From positions 109,692,999 through 109,756,998 of the forward strand of contig CM070562.1 of assembly GCA_036346405.1 (NCBI GenBank): a stretch of DNA of 64,000 nt, written 5' to 3'. Positions 47,394 to 60,016 of this stretch are shown in pieces (the first letter of the stretch is position 1; every line of letters begins with the position of its first letter). A model generated the notes under the pieces. It had not been told where the DNA came from. It searched no databases and saw nothing but the letters and a program-made list of their open reading frames with translations. The position numbers and the translations under genes were made by a program. The stretch is from Phyllostachys edulis (lineage: Eukaryota; Streptophyta; Magnoliopsida; Poales; Poaceae).

Positions 47394-49700
47394 TCTCCCG
47401 GAGGCGACATGCGTCGTCGTCGGACGGTCGGTCTCGTCTCCCTTAGCTATATATGTATACATGTTAGTATGTATGCATGCATGCTTGCTTCAGTCGTCAG
47501 TCATCAATGTCGTCGTCATCACCATGGACATGGACAGTATCATCCATCATCGCCCTGCATTGGTTTCTGTCAGCGTTCATCCATCCATCGCCGGTCATCC
47601 TGGCGTTAGTTCACTAGGACTTTTCTTTTGGGTTTCTTTTCTTTTCTATTGATTAATTGGTTCCCCCTAAAATTATTTTTTGTTTGTATAGAGGAGGGTG
47701 AGGAGGGCGGGAGAAATAGATGAATCACAGTGGTTGTTGCATTGCAGTTGCAGTTGCTTGCAAATTAGGTAGGTAGGTGAGAAGGAGAGCTAAACCAGCA
47801 GCAGAGGGAGACAGATTTAGTGAGGAAACTTTGCAGCTAGTCAGTCAGTCAATTAGAAGAAAAAAAGGTGGTGTTTTGAAGGAAGAGTGAGAGGGGGGGG
47901 GATTAAAGGGGAGTTTGTTGGTTTGCTAATTAGAAATTTCTGTCTCAAGTAGCTATCAGGAGGTGAAGGAGGGGGGCATCCATCAAATAGTTTATATTGG
48001 AGCTTGGTTTACTGAACTCTGAAAATTCTTTTTGCAGTTCATCTATGTTTAGGGATTGATAAGTGCTATTTGGTTTCTATACTAGTACTACCCTTTAGCC
48101 ATTGATTATGTTCCCCTCTTGTTTTCACCTGCCTTGTTGCCTCTAGTCTATACAAGTTGTGATCATCCAATTTGAGGAATTATAATCCGTAAGCTCTTCT
48201 TCACTTGATTGTGGTGTGGGTTACCTCTGCTACAACTATGCATCAACAGTGACTACTGACCGGTGACTATTAACTTTGGGGCTTCTGAAGGACTCCTAAT
48301 ATTGTGTTGGACCACTAGTGAGCACATGAGCATTGCTGCCTCTCTCATGAAGAATATGAATATGCACTAATGTGCCTGATCAGTACAATAATCACACAGG
48401 ATGCAAACTAATGCTGACAAACGAGGAGGAAATATAGAATGGGATAGAAACAGTCTTCTGATCCAAGGTGTAGGTGTTCATAGGACGACACCAACTGAAG
48501 CCGTTCTTATATGAACAGGCACTCATGGAGCAAACTCATATATGGCCTATCCATCTGTGATGACTATGTAACATTGGCCTGCTCCACCCCAGATAGAGTC
48601 AGATACTGAACATTCATACATTGGTCATGTGTTCTAGTTCTACAACTTATCAGTGTATAGATCAACAGCGTCCATGCCATAAGAGAATGGGTCACATCTT
48701 GCAGCCATCCAAGCCGTAATAAGAGATTCACTTCGAGTATTTACAGGGTGGGTTTATCAGTGTTTCGTGATAAACGATCTACTGTTTGAGAAGGAATCAA
48801 AGGATGTAGAGAGGGTTCGTGAAAACAAATAATGGCTCAACTCCTCTTTAGATTAGACAGTGGGCTGCGGACTGCTAATAGGGAGCCTGTCAAGGCAACC
48901 CTGAAACATCATATATGTGGGCTTTCTCGGTCAAAAAATGGTAACCGAATGCTATCGGTTCTTCACAAATCAGCAACATCGTGTGCAGTTCCTCTGCGTT
49001 GTTTTCTAGAAACCCAGGGCAAAACCCCAGTGCCATTTTTGCAGGTGAAGCTGAAGCGATCTCTGCATTTTTTTTTTCTCTGAAAGAGAGGATCTGAACA
49101 GCTATCAGAGCATTTTCCCCAAGCTGAATGCTATAAAAAGAGTACCATCCCATTTCTGATCATAGTTGCGTTTGGTAGACACTAGACAGGTATGAAACCA
49201 TCACATCACATGGAGGAGCACTGGAATGCTGGATTGTAGTACATTGCCAGATTGCCTTAAGCATCACCATCCCAAGATTCTCTGATTAATCATCATGCAA
49301 GATACAGCTAACACCATGGGCTTAAGAGAGGAGAGGAATTGAAGACTATACATAGAGCTAGAACATGCCTTATTGAGTTGTATTCTCCATGAATCTGTAC
49401 TTCCCAAATCAAGAACGGCAATAAAGAGTAAAGACAAGCCACTTTTGGCTACATCTTTACACATCATCGATCCCACGCAGCGCAAAAACGCGCTCCACCT
49501 CCCTCCATTTGGAGTGGTAATTGGTGGAGTACAAAGAAAACGATATAACAAAATCACAGCTAAGTACAATACATTGTAAAGATCATGAGGAAATTAAAGA
49601 ATAGTTCATGTGCAGTAGTGTGCAGATCGAATGATTGATGAACATATGGAGATTAGCATGCATGCAATGCAGCCCGTATCAGCTACCTCTGGATCAGAGA
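47394..49700. other. 3' flanks of the convergent GATA and glycosyltransferase genes
   Basis: The two genes converge here. GATA 3'UTR probably occupies the first several hundred bases (ATGC repeats near 47470-47490, G-rich tract at 47890). No other gene recognised; the frame 48832-49083 has a true ATG but no family resemblance. Confidence 0.5.
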
Positions 49701-52576
49701 TCAGAATATGGTGCAGTTTCTGGGCAAGCCTGTGACGCGATCGACGGCGACGAGCTGTGTGGCGCCGCAGCTGATGACGTCCTGCCCGAGCTTGGCGCCG
49801 GCGGCCTTGAGCCCCTTCATGGACACTGCCTGGTTGAAGAGGTTGAGGACGGGCAGCTTGGACGCCGGTGGCATCTTGCCGGAGGGAAGCAGCGGCGCGA
49901 AGTCGTCGGCGACGAGCGGCACCTCGAAGTCCCTCTTGTCGTGCTTGACGACGTTGTCCTTGGAGCTGATGTGCGCGCCGGGCTCCATGTGGTTTGTGGA
50001 GAAGCTGGTCTGGTTGGGGAAGTTTGGGTAGAGGCTGACGTAGCCGCGCAGGTACATCATGTCAATGAGGAACTTCTTCCACGACGCCTGCCAGCCGTTG
50101 GTGCGCGACCGCGGGATCTGCACGGGGTTCTGCTTGGCGTCCTCCGTGAAGCGCGCCGCCATGTAGGCGTAGAACTCGCGCCAGTGCTTGGGGAAGAAGA
50201 CGGCGCCCCAGCTGCAGGGCAGCTGGTGCAGGTACGGCGTGTTGGGGTGGTGCGCCTTGCCGAAGAAGGCGGTGGCGTTCCACTTGGGCCGCTCCTTGAC
50301 CACCTCGACGAGTCGCGGCGTGTAGAGCGAGATGGACGAAAGCTCCGGCAGCGACACCGCCGGGTCGTAGTGGTAGGCCAGGAGCGCGTACTTGATCCAC
50401 AGGTAGTAGTAGGGGGACACCTCGATGTCGTCCTCCAGCAGGAGGCCGTAGTCGTCGTCGTCGGAAGGGTACCAGCTCTCGCTCACGGCGCGGATGAGGC
50501 CGCCCTGGATGATGCGCCGCCGCAGCGTCTTGGGCCCGTGCGGCCACTCGAAGGAGCTCACCACGTTGAGCGTCGCCGCGTCCACCCGGCTGTCCATGTT
50601 GAAGCTGATGGGCACCTCGTCGCCCAGGTAGTAGGCGCTCCGCAGCGACGTCAGCAGCCGCAGCAGCGACTTGGCGCGGTTCTGCGTGATGATGTTCACC
50701 GAGATCCGCATCCTGTTCCAGTCTGCACACGCCGGCAGATCCAAAGAGTACATTCAGCGCAACTTGAAACTCGATGCAATGGTAGATGACGATCAGAAAG
50801 AACTTATATATTGATGCTTGAATGCTTACTTGGCAGTGCGGTGGGTCGGAGGGTGGCCATCCAGAGCACCTTGGAGATGGAGCTCCTGGGGAGGAGGACG
50901 AGCGCGGTGCGGTTCACGGCGGCGTCGGCGGCCATGCGGAGCGCGTCCTTGACCTTGCCGTCGATGTCGGCGACCGCGACGACCAAGCTGGGGTTGTACA
51001 TCCGGACGAGGCCGCGCATGCTGGAGTAGACGGCCTGCAGCACGGGTACCTCTGACCGGGATGGCCCGGACAGAGCGCCAAGGCCAAGGTCGAAGATCTT
51101 GAACCGCCTCTCCTTGCACACCACCTTGGGCCACTTGAGCACCGTGGCGGCCTCCTCGCAGGGGCAGTGCCCGCCGCCGGACACGACGAGGTAGGCCTTC
51201 CGTCCGGCCGTGGTGCGGAACCGCTCGAGCAGCGGCGCCAGCGCCCTGACCTCGCCGAGTGAGTGCGCGTAGAAGAGCGCGTCCACCTTCTGCGGGTGCA
51301 TGGCCGCCCACTGCGTGATGTATCCGGAGGTGAGCGCGCGCCACCACTGCTCGTCCCGCACCTGCACGATGTCCTTGAAGATGACCGTCGTCTCGGAGAC
51401 GTAGGCCAGGCGGTGCTCGCTGTCCCCCCACGTCTCCCTGTCGGCGGGGTCGACGGGGAGCACGAAGGAGCCGGCGCCCATGTACTTCTGCAGCTGGTAG
51501 CTGAGGTGCAGGTCCTCGCCGGTCATGAAGGTGAAGGGCGTCTCGATGAAGAGGGCCTTGACGAGGTCGGCGGGGAGGAACCAGGAGCTGGAGAGGAAGT
51601 CCACCTGCACGATCCTTTCGACGGTGATGTCGTAGGCCGGGTCCGGCAGGTAGAGACCGGCCTCCTTGGAGCGGAACTTACGGTAGCTCGGGAACGTGTA
51701 GTCCTTCTGCCGGAACGGCAGGATCCGGCCGATGCTGCCGAGCACGGCGTTCCGGTACTTGTCGGTGCCGCCGACGTGGGATAGGATCTCAAGCATACGG
51801 GTGCCCGGGATCATGTCGTCGTCGAGCACGTAGACGAAGTCGGACTCCGCCTGCAGTGCCATCTGGAAGCGGCCGTAGTACTTGAAGTCGTAGCCGGAGG
51901 AGACGAAGCTGACGCGCGAGTCGTTGTAGCTCTCCACGATGCGGCGGAGTGACTCCTCACTGGGGCTCCCGAAGGCGAGCACCCACGCGCGGTGAAACGG
52001 CAGCGTCTGCCGCCGCAGCGAGTCCAGCTGCGCGCACAGCGTCCGCCGCTTGAAGTGGTTCAGGATGACCGTCACGCGCGGCGCGTTCGGCCCCGGCGCG
52101 GCGCTCCACCGCGATCGCATCCGCAGCAGCTCGGGCAGCGTCTCAGCCCCGAAGCTCCGCTTCTGGAAGGCGAGCACCTCCTCGTAGAGCTCCCGCTTGA
52201 GGCGGATCATGAGCGCGTCCTGCGACTTCTTCTGCTCGAAGTTGATGCTCTCGTGCTCGCACACGTCGAGCGGGGAGAGCGGTGGCTGGTCAGCCAGGCC
52301 GGGCTGCGCCATTATGTTCTTCCAGTGCTGCGCGATGCGGGTCGCCCAGGCGAAGTCCGGCTTGGCGCGGAGGTCCACGGTGGGGCTCATGTAGTAGAGG
52401 AGGAAGGTGGCGTACATGGCGAAGGCGAGCTGGAGGCAGGTCAGCGAGGCCACGAGGCGGGACGAGTGCTTCGGGGCGCGCATGGCCTTGGCCGGCGCCG
52501 CCTTGCCGCCGACGTAGTCGCCGAGCATGCCCTCCAGGGAGTCATTCTTGACGATGTGCGCGCGGGTGATGCCCAT
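49701..52576 (-). CDS. Type II membrane glycosyltransferase with two GT-A modules
   Basis: Likely Golgi glycosyltransferase; the sugar donor and acceptor are unknown. Two exons, 52576-50830 and 50722-49701, joined in phase 1, 922 residues. A short cytoplasmic tail is followed by one membrane segment at about 41-62 (LVASLTCLQLAFAMYATFLL). The first GT2-like module has VTVILNHFKRRTLCAQLDSL and the DxD-type motif VYVLDDDMIPG (Asp 252-254), then GEDLHLSYQLQKY. The second module, almost entirely in exon 2, has ISVNIITQNRAKSLLRLL and LLLEDDIEVSPYYYLWIKYA (Asp 680-681). Both metal-binding motifs look intact, so the protein may carry two activities. The start at 52576 is the first in-frame ATG and immediately precedes the tail. 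An acceptor-like TTTTTTAAATCAAACCAGCAG lies just upstream, so a leader intron is likely. Related to single-copy plant glycosyltransferase-like proteins of unknown function. Confidence 0.9.
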
Positions 52577-54731
52577 GGCGGGAACTCGCACCCAATGCGA
52601 CGCCTGCTGGTTTGATTTAAAAAAACCACAGAAACAGACTTCACTTATGCCACTGAGTTGGTGACGGTTTACAGCCTAAAGATTGAAGGTAATTGCACAT
52701 CAGCAAGCAACGACGTAAGAGCTATGGATTGCAATTCTCTACTATTTTAAAGAGCATATAAGGACGACGAATTGCTTAGTCAGTCAGTATCCAAGTGATG
52801 CAGTAGGAATTCAGCAAAGTGAACAGCGATTCAGCGAAGAGCAAGCCCGGCCTATGAGGCCATGACTTGCTTAGGTTCTTTATACAGCTAGTTCAAGGAA
52901 CGAAAGAACGATGCAAACAAAAAAAAATGGCATAGCTCAAAGGGAGTATTACTGTTACCTTAGTAGCAAATAAAAAGCCAGCACGAACGCTTTTCAGAAG
53001 CACATATGGCGGGCAAATTAAACCGGCATGCAAAAGCAGCAGTTTTGCAGGAACCGAATGAGCAGCGGTTATTGAAGCTGCAGGTCAAGCACAGAGTTGC
53101 GACAAGGGAATCAAGGATTCTCTGATGAACCACAGGGAAAAGAAGAAACTAAGACACAGGAGAGTCGACCACAGATAGAGGAAGGCGAGTGATCATGCAT
53201 GGACTCTAGGTTGCAATGTATTATGTCCTCTCCCTTTTTATAAGCTAATGCAACTAGGGAGAGAGAATATGCCATTGCACAAATCAGCAAGCAGATCAAA
53301 TCGCTTGGCGTTGTGGCAAAATTAAAGCTTAGAGAAGGAGGAACAAGAATGTGGTGTGCGTGGGAACACTAGGCACGACGACGAGGAGTGTGAAGAAAGC
53401 GAGATCAAGCGAAAGCTGCACTGCACAAATGGCTCTCGCCTCACATGGAAAGATGGGGTGGTGAACACAGAGCTAAGCTAAGGTAGCACAGCATGCATGC
53501 ATTGGCGTTACCTTCACATCTTGTCATGCACAACACCATGTGGTATGGGTCATAATCTAGATGATGAACAATTAACATCATTGTCAGAGAGTTTAGAGGA
53601 AAAAGATGAGCGCCTATTCACCCCACTCTAATCGATAACACGGTGGTATGGGTCATAATCTAAATGATGAACAATTAACATCGTTGTCGAGTAGTTTAGA
53701 AAAAAAAATAGGCTCCTAAGAACGGGCGCATTGCCCGATAAGCCAGAGACTGACACCACATTCTACGGACGCAAAGGTGGCTTTTGAAATTTTACTGATC
53801 TGAAGAGAAGCGTTGCCATGAAGCTAGAGTTTAATGCAATGCCGGAAACAAACAAAGAACCAACTAGTGCTAATGTGTTTCGTCTCCTACTAGACCTGAA
53901 AAACTATGGGAGTAGGGATACAGACCACATTATTGTTTTTTATTTTAAAAAATGGCGGTTAATTTGCTGAGGAATATTAGTTAAGTCTAGCCCACCTTAC
54001 CACGGGATTAGCATTTTTCTAAAAAAAAACCTTTTATCTTCTCTTTATCAGGAGAACTAAACATTATTGTCGATGCAAATCGTGTGAGACAGAAATGGCG
54101 ATTGAAGAATTTCACAGTAAGTAGCATCGCTTGGAAGTCGAAATAGAACATCAATTACGCGTCGGTTAAGCTAGCAAGAATGCTAAAATGTAGTACTGAC
54201 AAACAAACAATGCATTAGCCCTCTCCAAGACTCCCAAGTTGTTGTAGCAATTGCAAGGTGAAAAACTACATACTACTAGTAATATTGAAGCCACGAGTGA
54301 GACGACTAAGATAGTTCTTACAGAACTAACTGAGCTCAGTTCCCAAGAAGGGAAAAATCTACACAGAATGTCAAAGACGTAGCGTGAATCCTAGTTAAAC
54401 CAAGGTACAAGGTGAAGGGGGGATCACAGGCTGAGAGAGGCGAAGGAAGGAAGGAAAGGGGAAAAGGGCAAGCATGCATGCAGCTAACCCAAGCGAGAGG
54501 CCGGCGCATCAGAGTAGGTACGTCGACCACACCGGCATTCATGGATCTTGCGACATCTAGAACACCGGTGCTCCAGACTAGTAGACCGGAATACTGCTTA
54601 TGTACGCGAACATTGCGATCCAGTTTGCTGCAGTTTGAGGGCAAAGATGCTAGTTTGAGTTGAAAAACCAATCATCTTTCTTGTTTCCTGAGCGCAGCCG
54701 ATGGGTTGTACTCAATGAAGTGAATGTGACT
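52577..54731. other. Upstream region of the glycosyltransferase gene; no other gene
   Basis: Probably contains leader intron, first non-coding exon and promoter of the minus-strand gene, but I could not place them. 53541-53700 holds two ~103-bp copies beginning TGGTATGGGTCATAATCTA. The remainder is AT-rich and shows no coding similarity. Confidence 0.45.
53541..53700. repeat. Diverged 103-bp direct repeat
   Basis: Copies start at 53541 and 53644 and share ATGGGTCATAATCTA(G/A)ATGA, ATGAACAATTAACATC and the GTTTAGA segment before diverging. Confidence 0.85.
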
Positions 54732-55571
54732 TGTTGGAGATATTAGAGATTAGGAAAGAGTCTAGAGTTTAGGTAAAAATTCAAGTCGTGTTAGAATCGA
54801 ACTATAATATTCAACACTATAGATAAAGGGTGTGGAGATCCCAAGAGGAACACACAATATTTCTGAAATTCTACATGGTATTAGAGTCTAATCCTAATCC
54901 CTAGACTCACCTCATATCCGATTCGTAGCCGCCGCCATCCCCGAAGCTGTCCCCACATAGCCAGCTACTAGCCGCTGCCACCACACCTTGGGCACGCGGC
55001 CGCCGCCGCCAGCTTTGCGGGCCAGCCGCAGCCAGCAGCCCACGCCTTGGCAGGCGGGGCGGGTTGTCGCCGCCGCTTGGGCCACTGCTTGCCACTCGGG
55101 CAACCGCTTATCGTTTGGGACTTGAGGAGGAGGATCCGGTGGCTGCTTGGGGAAGGAGGACGCTCGGGGGAGAAGGCTGTGCTGCGAGAAAAAGAAGCTC
55201 GGGGAAGGAGAGGCACTCGAGCTTGGGAAGAAAAAGAGGAAAGAAGAAGCAGGGAGGCGCTCGGGAGGAGGTTGCGTGTGGCTGCCGTGCTTCGGTGGTG
55301 AGGAGGGGATCCGAAGGAAGATCGTGTGGCTACCGTGCTTCGGTGGTGAGGAGGGGATCCGGTGGATCTGGTGTGGTGTTGCTTCGGTGGGTGGTGAGAG
55401 GAAATCAACTGGTTTTGGGGATGGTTCAAAAGGTGTTGGCAATTGTGTTTGTGATCATGGAGTCGTAATCCGTCGATGCGTGAAGAGGTTGGCGTGATCG
55501 TCAATACACGCAGCAATAGGTAGGAGGGGACGATTTGGTGAGGGGTGTGTAATTGGTGTTGAAAGTAGAAG

Positions 55572-58304
55572 ATGAATCCTGAGGAGATTAAAGCTGCGAG
55601 AAAGGCTGAGGAAGAAATTGTACAAAAAGCTGCGGAGAAGAGTATTGTGACCATGGATGGGGAAGTGAAGAATCTGTTGGAAATATGCCCTAGAGGCAAT
55701 CATAGAGATGATTATATTTTATTGTGTTCATAACATTGAATAATATGTTATCATGTTCCTAGAACAATATCGATAATATTTATTATCAAGTATGTGACTT
55801 GATTGTGAAACTCTATATTTCTGTGATGATTATTCTTAAACGTTCACTGGTCGGAAACATACGAGAACACATATGAATAGACTAGCATATGTATTGGTTG
55901 ATGACTATGTTTCACAGGTCATAGATATGGAGATATCAAACCAATAATATGGACACATGTTAAAGAACATGCTGTTGGATAAGACCCACCTTGAGACACT
56001 GTTGAGATTGTTATGATTTCGTATGTCATCAGTTGGTCTCAAGCAATGATGATGTGTAATCCTTAGACCTGAGATCAGCATGATTTTCTACATATATAAT
56101 AGCACTCTTAGGGGTTGCCAAATGCTACTCGTTACTGGGTAGTTATAAAGGTAGCTTTTGGGTATGCGATGAAACGTGCAGAGAGATGTGACTGGTCGGA
56201 TATGAGATTTGCCCCTCCTAACATAACCGGAGAGATGTCTCTAAGCCCCTCGGTATGGTCGGATAAAGAAAGTGCATGGCCATGCTACTAGTGGTCGAAG
56301 TGTCAACCACATGAAGTTATTCAACACTTGATCGAGAAAGTATTGAACAGTCCATGGATGACAAATAATCTCACCTGGAGTTCAACCAGATGTCGTAAGG
56401 CAAAGGGATAACACATAAACAGGTTGTTCAGTTCGACCAGATAGTACGGTTAATATCCTTTCTCCACGTGTTGGAATAACCGCTTTCTAGGACCTCCTTT
56501 GCCTGGAGTGGTCCTGGAATGGTCCGGGAGTGGTCCTGGAGAAACCTATCGAGGAGGTCCAATAGGATGTCTCAAAGCTGGTCGAAAACTGGTCGTATGG
56601 AGATACGAGCTGGTCATAGACTAGTCGAACATAATTACGAACTGGTCGTAACTAAGTTTGGACTGGTCGTGACTAGATACGAGCTGGTCATAAGTGATAA
56701 GGATCTGGTCATAGATCATATTGCATTAAGGTTCGTCCGATATATTCTATGTGTGTTTGGGAATCGTTATGTGCTGCTAGGTACCACTGACGACTCATGG
56801 TTGAAAAAGAGTTTCCGAGTCACAACCGATTACACATGAACCTATAGGGTCACACACTTAAAGGGCTAGGATTTAATTTGAATGGTGATCTGAGTCCTTG
56901 TAGGCCACGAGTTCCTAATGGGCCTTAAGTTCGAGACCCTTCATGGATGTCTATATATAGAGGGGCGGTGGCATAGGGTGAAGTAAGCTTTTGAAGTATT
57001 CCTGAAACCCTAATAGCCACGCCTTCCTCAACCACGCCGTTGGCGCTAGCACTCCAACGCGTGGTGTCCCTGCCCCGTACGTGTGGATATCTTGGAGGTG
57101 TTGTTGCGAAGCATCAACACTAGGACGATCCATAACTCGTGACGATCATTGGAGCAGGAGGAGAAAAAGCACGGCAAAGTACGACTATGACTGCATTAAC
57201 TCGCTACATCAACTCTACTTCCGCTACGAGTCGACGTGTCTAGTGGTAATCTCATGATCTATTACTAGCGGAGGTTCCTTGGTTGCGCGGTAGAAATTTT
57301 GTTTTGTGCTATCGTAACTTACCCGTAACCCAATAAAATCATCTTTGGTCACAAAAGGTGAAATGAGAGGTATATTGCAGGACTTTATCGTGATGGGTTT
57401 GATAGGTCCTAGAGCTGAAACGAGATCATCAGAGTTGAAGCTGGAATTGATGTCGAATGATGTGAAGCTGGAAGGGAGTAAGAATTATCTGAGTTGGTCC
57501 AGGAGAGCTCAGTTAATTCTGAAGACGAAAGGGGTAGAGTACTATCTGCAGGAGACTTACGTCGAGCCTGTGGACAAAGGGAGTACTGATTGGAGGGTGT
57601 GAAACACCACCAACTCTGTGGTGGTGGCATGGTTGTTGACTTCGGTGCCCTTGTCCATTGCTAGGATGGTGGAGGCGATCCCAAGTGCAATGGTGATGTG
57701 GAAGACGCTGGGGAACATGTACTCCGGAGCTGGTAATGTGATGATAATGGTGGAGGTTCAGGGCAAGGTAGATGCTCTGAAACAGGGGGAGAAGAACTTT
57801 CAAAAATATGCCACTGAGCTGCAGCAATTGTGGGCAGATTTGGATCAATATGATCCACTACAACTGACATGTGCTGATGATATTGAGTTTGGTAGGGTGT
57901 GGCTGCAGCGTAGAAGGGTCACTCACTTCTTGAAAGGTTTAAACCCTGAGTTTGAGAGCAAGAGGGCTTCAATATGTCATCAGGTGATATTGCCAACTAT
58001 GGAGGAAGCTATTTCAGCTATGGTTGTCGAGGAAACTCGACAGAGGGTGGTGGTGGGTAGAAACCCTATAAGATCAGCGTACGTCATAGCTGATGACAAG
58101 GAGTGTTACAACTGTAAGCAAATAGGACATTTGAGTTGGGCGTGTCCTCTCTCACGTACTAGAGGTCGCGAGGGTGATTGGATTTGCCGTGCTGCGAGAT
58201 GCGGCAACTCAAACTTTGCAAGGAGGACTGAGTGTTATAAGTGTGCGGCATCTCGCCCTAGTAGAGGTGGTGGTGGGAATAATAGATCTGTTAAAGGAGG
58301 TTAA
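55572..58304 (+). pseudogene. Retrotransposon gag with CCHC knuckle and RanBP2-type zinc finger, interrupted
   Basis: Reading begins at 55572 (MNPEEIKAARKAEEEIVQKA), is split by an LTR insertion (55675-57335) and resumes at about 57336 in a frame that is off by one. The body has a copia-gag (UBN2) signature: KLEGSKNYLSWSRRAQLIL, then LWADLDQYDPL and FLKGLNPEFESKR. Two nucleic-acid-binding modules follow: CYNCKQIGHLSWAC (C-x2-C-x4-H-x4-C) and WICRAARCGNSNFARRTECY plus KC, which fits the RanBP2 pattern W-x-C-x4-C-x3-N-x6-C-x2-C exactly. Stops occur at 57600 (TGA) and 58302 (TAA); past the second one the same frame continues as an Arg/Gly-rich tail. Not functional as it stands. Confidence 0.85.
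55675..57335 (+). mobile_element. 1.66-kb solo LTR (Angela/RIRE1-like copia) nested in gag
   Basis: Starts TGTTGGAAATATGCCCTAGA, which I recall as the LTR start of the grass Angela/RIRE1 group, and ends near GTAACCCAATA. Flanks GAATC/AAATC agree at four of five bases, as expected for a 5-bp duplication. No internal domain or second LTR is present, so it is a solo LTR. The short repeated motif ACTGGTCGTA(A/G)(A/C)TA occurs at 56580-56720. Confidence 0.8.
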
Positions 58305-58624
58305 GGTGGAGGTAGAGGAAGAGGAAGAGGTGGCCCCAGGGCCAATGCAGCCATGGCAGAGGAGAAGACTGCACAGTCGGAGAAGTGACAGAAGGGAGAA
58401 GAGGATTGAGACTGGAGTTAAGTGTGATGGGCTATGGCAGAGGTGGTGGAGGCCGAGACTGGGGGTGTATGGGCAGAGTGGTGGAGGCCGAGGGTGGTTG
58501 GGGCATGAGGATAGAGGAAGATGAGGTTGAGGTCGGACAGCTGGTAGATGGTAGAGATGGATTTAGTGACGCCTCTGGTATCATGGTAGTTTGGTCTTTG
58601 TGATGGTATTAGTTATAGAGTTAA

Positions 58625-60016
58625 GGGATTAACTAGCACCCGAACGTCCGAAGGATCGGACGCCCGGGTCATCTTTTTTGCTTTTTTTAGTAATCAAAGC
58701 ATTATCCTTTGTAATATGGACTCTAATGAAATCTAGGAATAAATTGTTTGGCACCGTGTTGTAAACAATATCGCATCAGCTTTCCTTTTTAACATCTTGA
58801 TTAGCAAGTAGCTCATTGTTGTCTACAATTTCCTTTTGGGTTAAGAGTAAGAAAAAGAAAAAGAAAAGGATGCAACTTAAATTACGTCGTTGCATGCAAC
58901 ATCCCCTAGACAATGGTTACAACAACCTCGGACAACGGTTGCAACATCTCCGGACAACGGTTGTAACATCTTAGGATAATAGTTGCAACATCTCCGGACA
59001 ACGGTTGCAACATCCTAGGACAATGGTTGCAACATCTCCGGATAACGGTTGCAACATCCTAGGACAATGGTTGCAACATCCCCGGACAACACTTGCAACA
59101 TCCTAGGACATTGGTTGCAACATCCCCGGACAACGGTTGCAACATCCTAGGACAATGGTTGCAACATCCTCGGACAATGGTTGCAACATCCCGGATAACG
59201 GTTGCAACATCCTAGGACAATGGTTGCAATATCATCGGACAACGGTTGCAACATCCTAGGACAACAGTTGCAACATCCTAAGACAATGGTTGTAACATCC
59301 CCGTGAACAGTATGCAACATTTTTTCCTATGGTTGCAACATCCTAGAACAATAGCTGCAACATCCTCGAAAAACGGTTGCAACATCCTAGGAGGTTGCAA
59401 CATCCTAGGACAACGGTTGCAACATCCCTAGGACACGGTTGCAACATCCCCAGACAATGGTTGCAACATCCTAGAACAATGGTTGCAACATCCTTCGGAC
59501 ACGGCTGCAACATCCCCGGACGACGGTTGCAACATCCTAAGACAATGGTTGCAACATCTCCGGGCAACGGTTGCAATATCCCCAGACAACGGTTGCAACA
59601 TCCCCCGAACACGGTTGCAACATCCCCGTACAACGGTTGCAACATCTCCGGACAACGATTGCAACATCCTCGGACAATAGCTACAACATCCCCGGACAAT
59701 AGTTACAACATCACAAAAAAAAACATCTGGAAAAAAATACGTTGGAAAAAACTACAACATCACCGTGAACCGTATGCCCCGATGTAGTTATATTGTTGCC
59801 TTTATTCTGCATAAGAACTGGATGAGATCGATTGGATCGGTTTCTTTGGATGATGTTCGCTAAGCTGAAAGGTATTTTGATACCTTGATCCTCGCTTCTC
59901 TGTAATCAGTGGTGAAAAGGTGAGTTTGATCGGCAGTGGGCGCCATGATGTCTTCATTGGCTGACGTAGGCTGCGGGTCGTCCGGAGTTTCGGACGATCG
60001 AGCCGTATCATTATCC
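58625..60016. mobile_element. 1.39-kb MULE-type element filled by a minisatellite
   Basis: A perfect 9-bp duplication TAGAGTTAA (58616-58624, 60017-60025) is the hallmark of Mutator-like elements. The ends start GGGATTAACTAGCACCCGA and, on the opposite strand, GGATAATGATACGGCTCGA. Both continue into a TCGTCCGAA/ACGTCCGAA...CGGACG dyad, so the TIRs are imperfect but homologous over about 40 bp. There is no transposase. Its interior is dominated by the minisatellite listed separately. It is inserted between gag and the right LTR of the retrotransposon. Confidence 0.8.
58905..59740. repeat. ~22-bp minisatellite, several dozen units
   Basis: The unit is (C/A)A(A/T)GGTTGCAACATCC followed by TAGGA or CCGGA and CAA. 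The period is about 22 bp with substitutions and a few length variants across ~835 bp. Two subtypes (CCTAGGA and CCCCGGA) alternate over long stretches, which suggests amplification of dimers. The unit is not a multiple of three and lacks stops in several frames, which explains long spurious frames on both strands. Confidence 0.95.

Noticed and set aside
46395..47462. 355-codon open frame on the minus strand across the GATA exon
   Set aside because: It is antisense to a well-supported exon with high GC; composition is Arg/Gly/Ala-rich and no domain is seen.
48832..49083. 83-codon frame with a true ATG
   Set aside because: No family resemblance, and it sits in the AT-rich 3' flank of two convergent genes.
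49635..50789. 384-codon plus-strand frame opposite the glycosyltransferase exon 2
   Set aside because: Shadow of the real minus-strand coding sequence; low-complexity Val/Glu/Arg content.
51992..52615. 207-codon plus-strand frame opposite glycosyltransferase exon 1
   Set aside because: Antisense shadow in GC-rich coding DNA.
59377..59787. 136-codon repeat protein on the plus strand and a similar one on the minus strand
   Set aside because: Both are frames through the 22-bp minisatellite, which lacks stops; the unit length is not a multiple of three, so the 22-residue period is a by-product.
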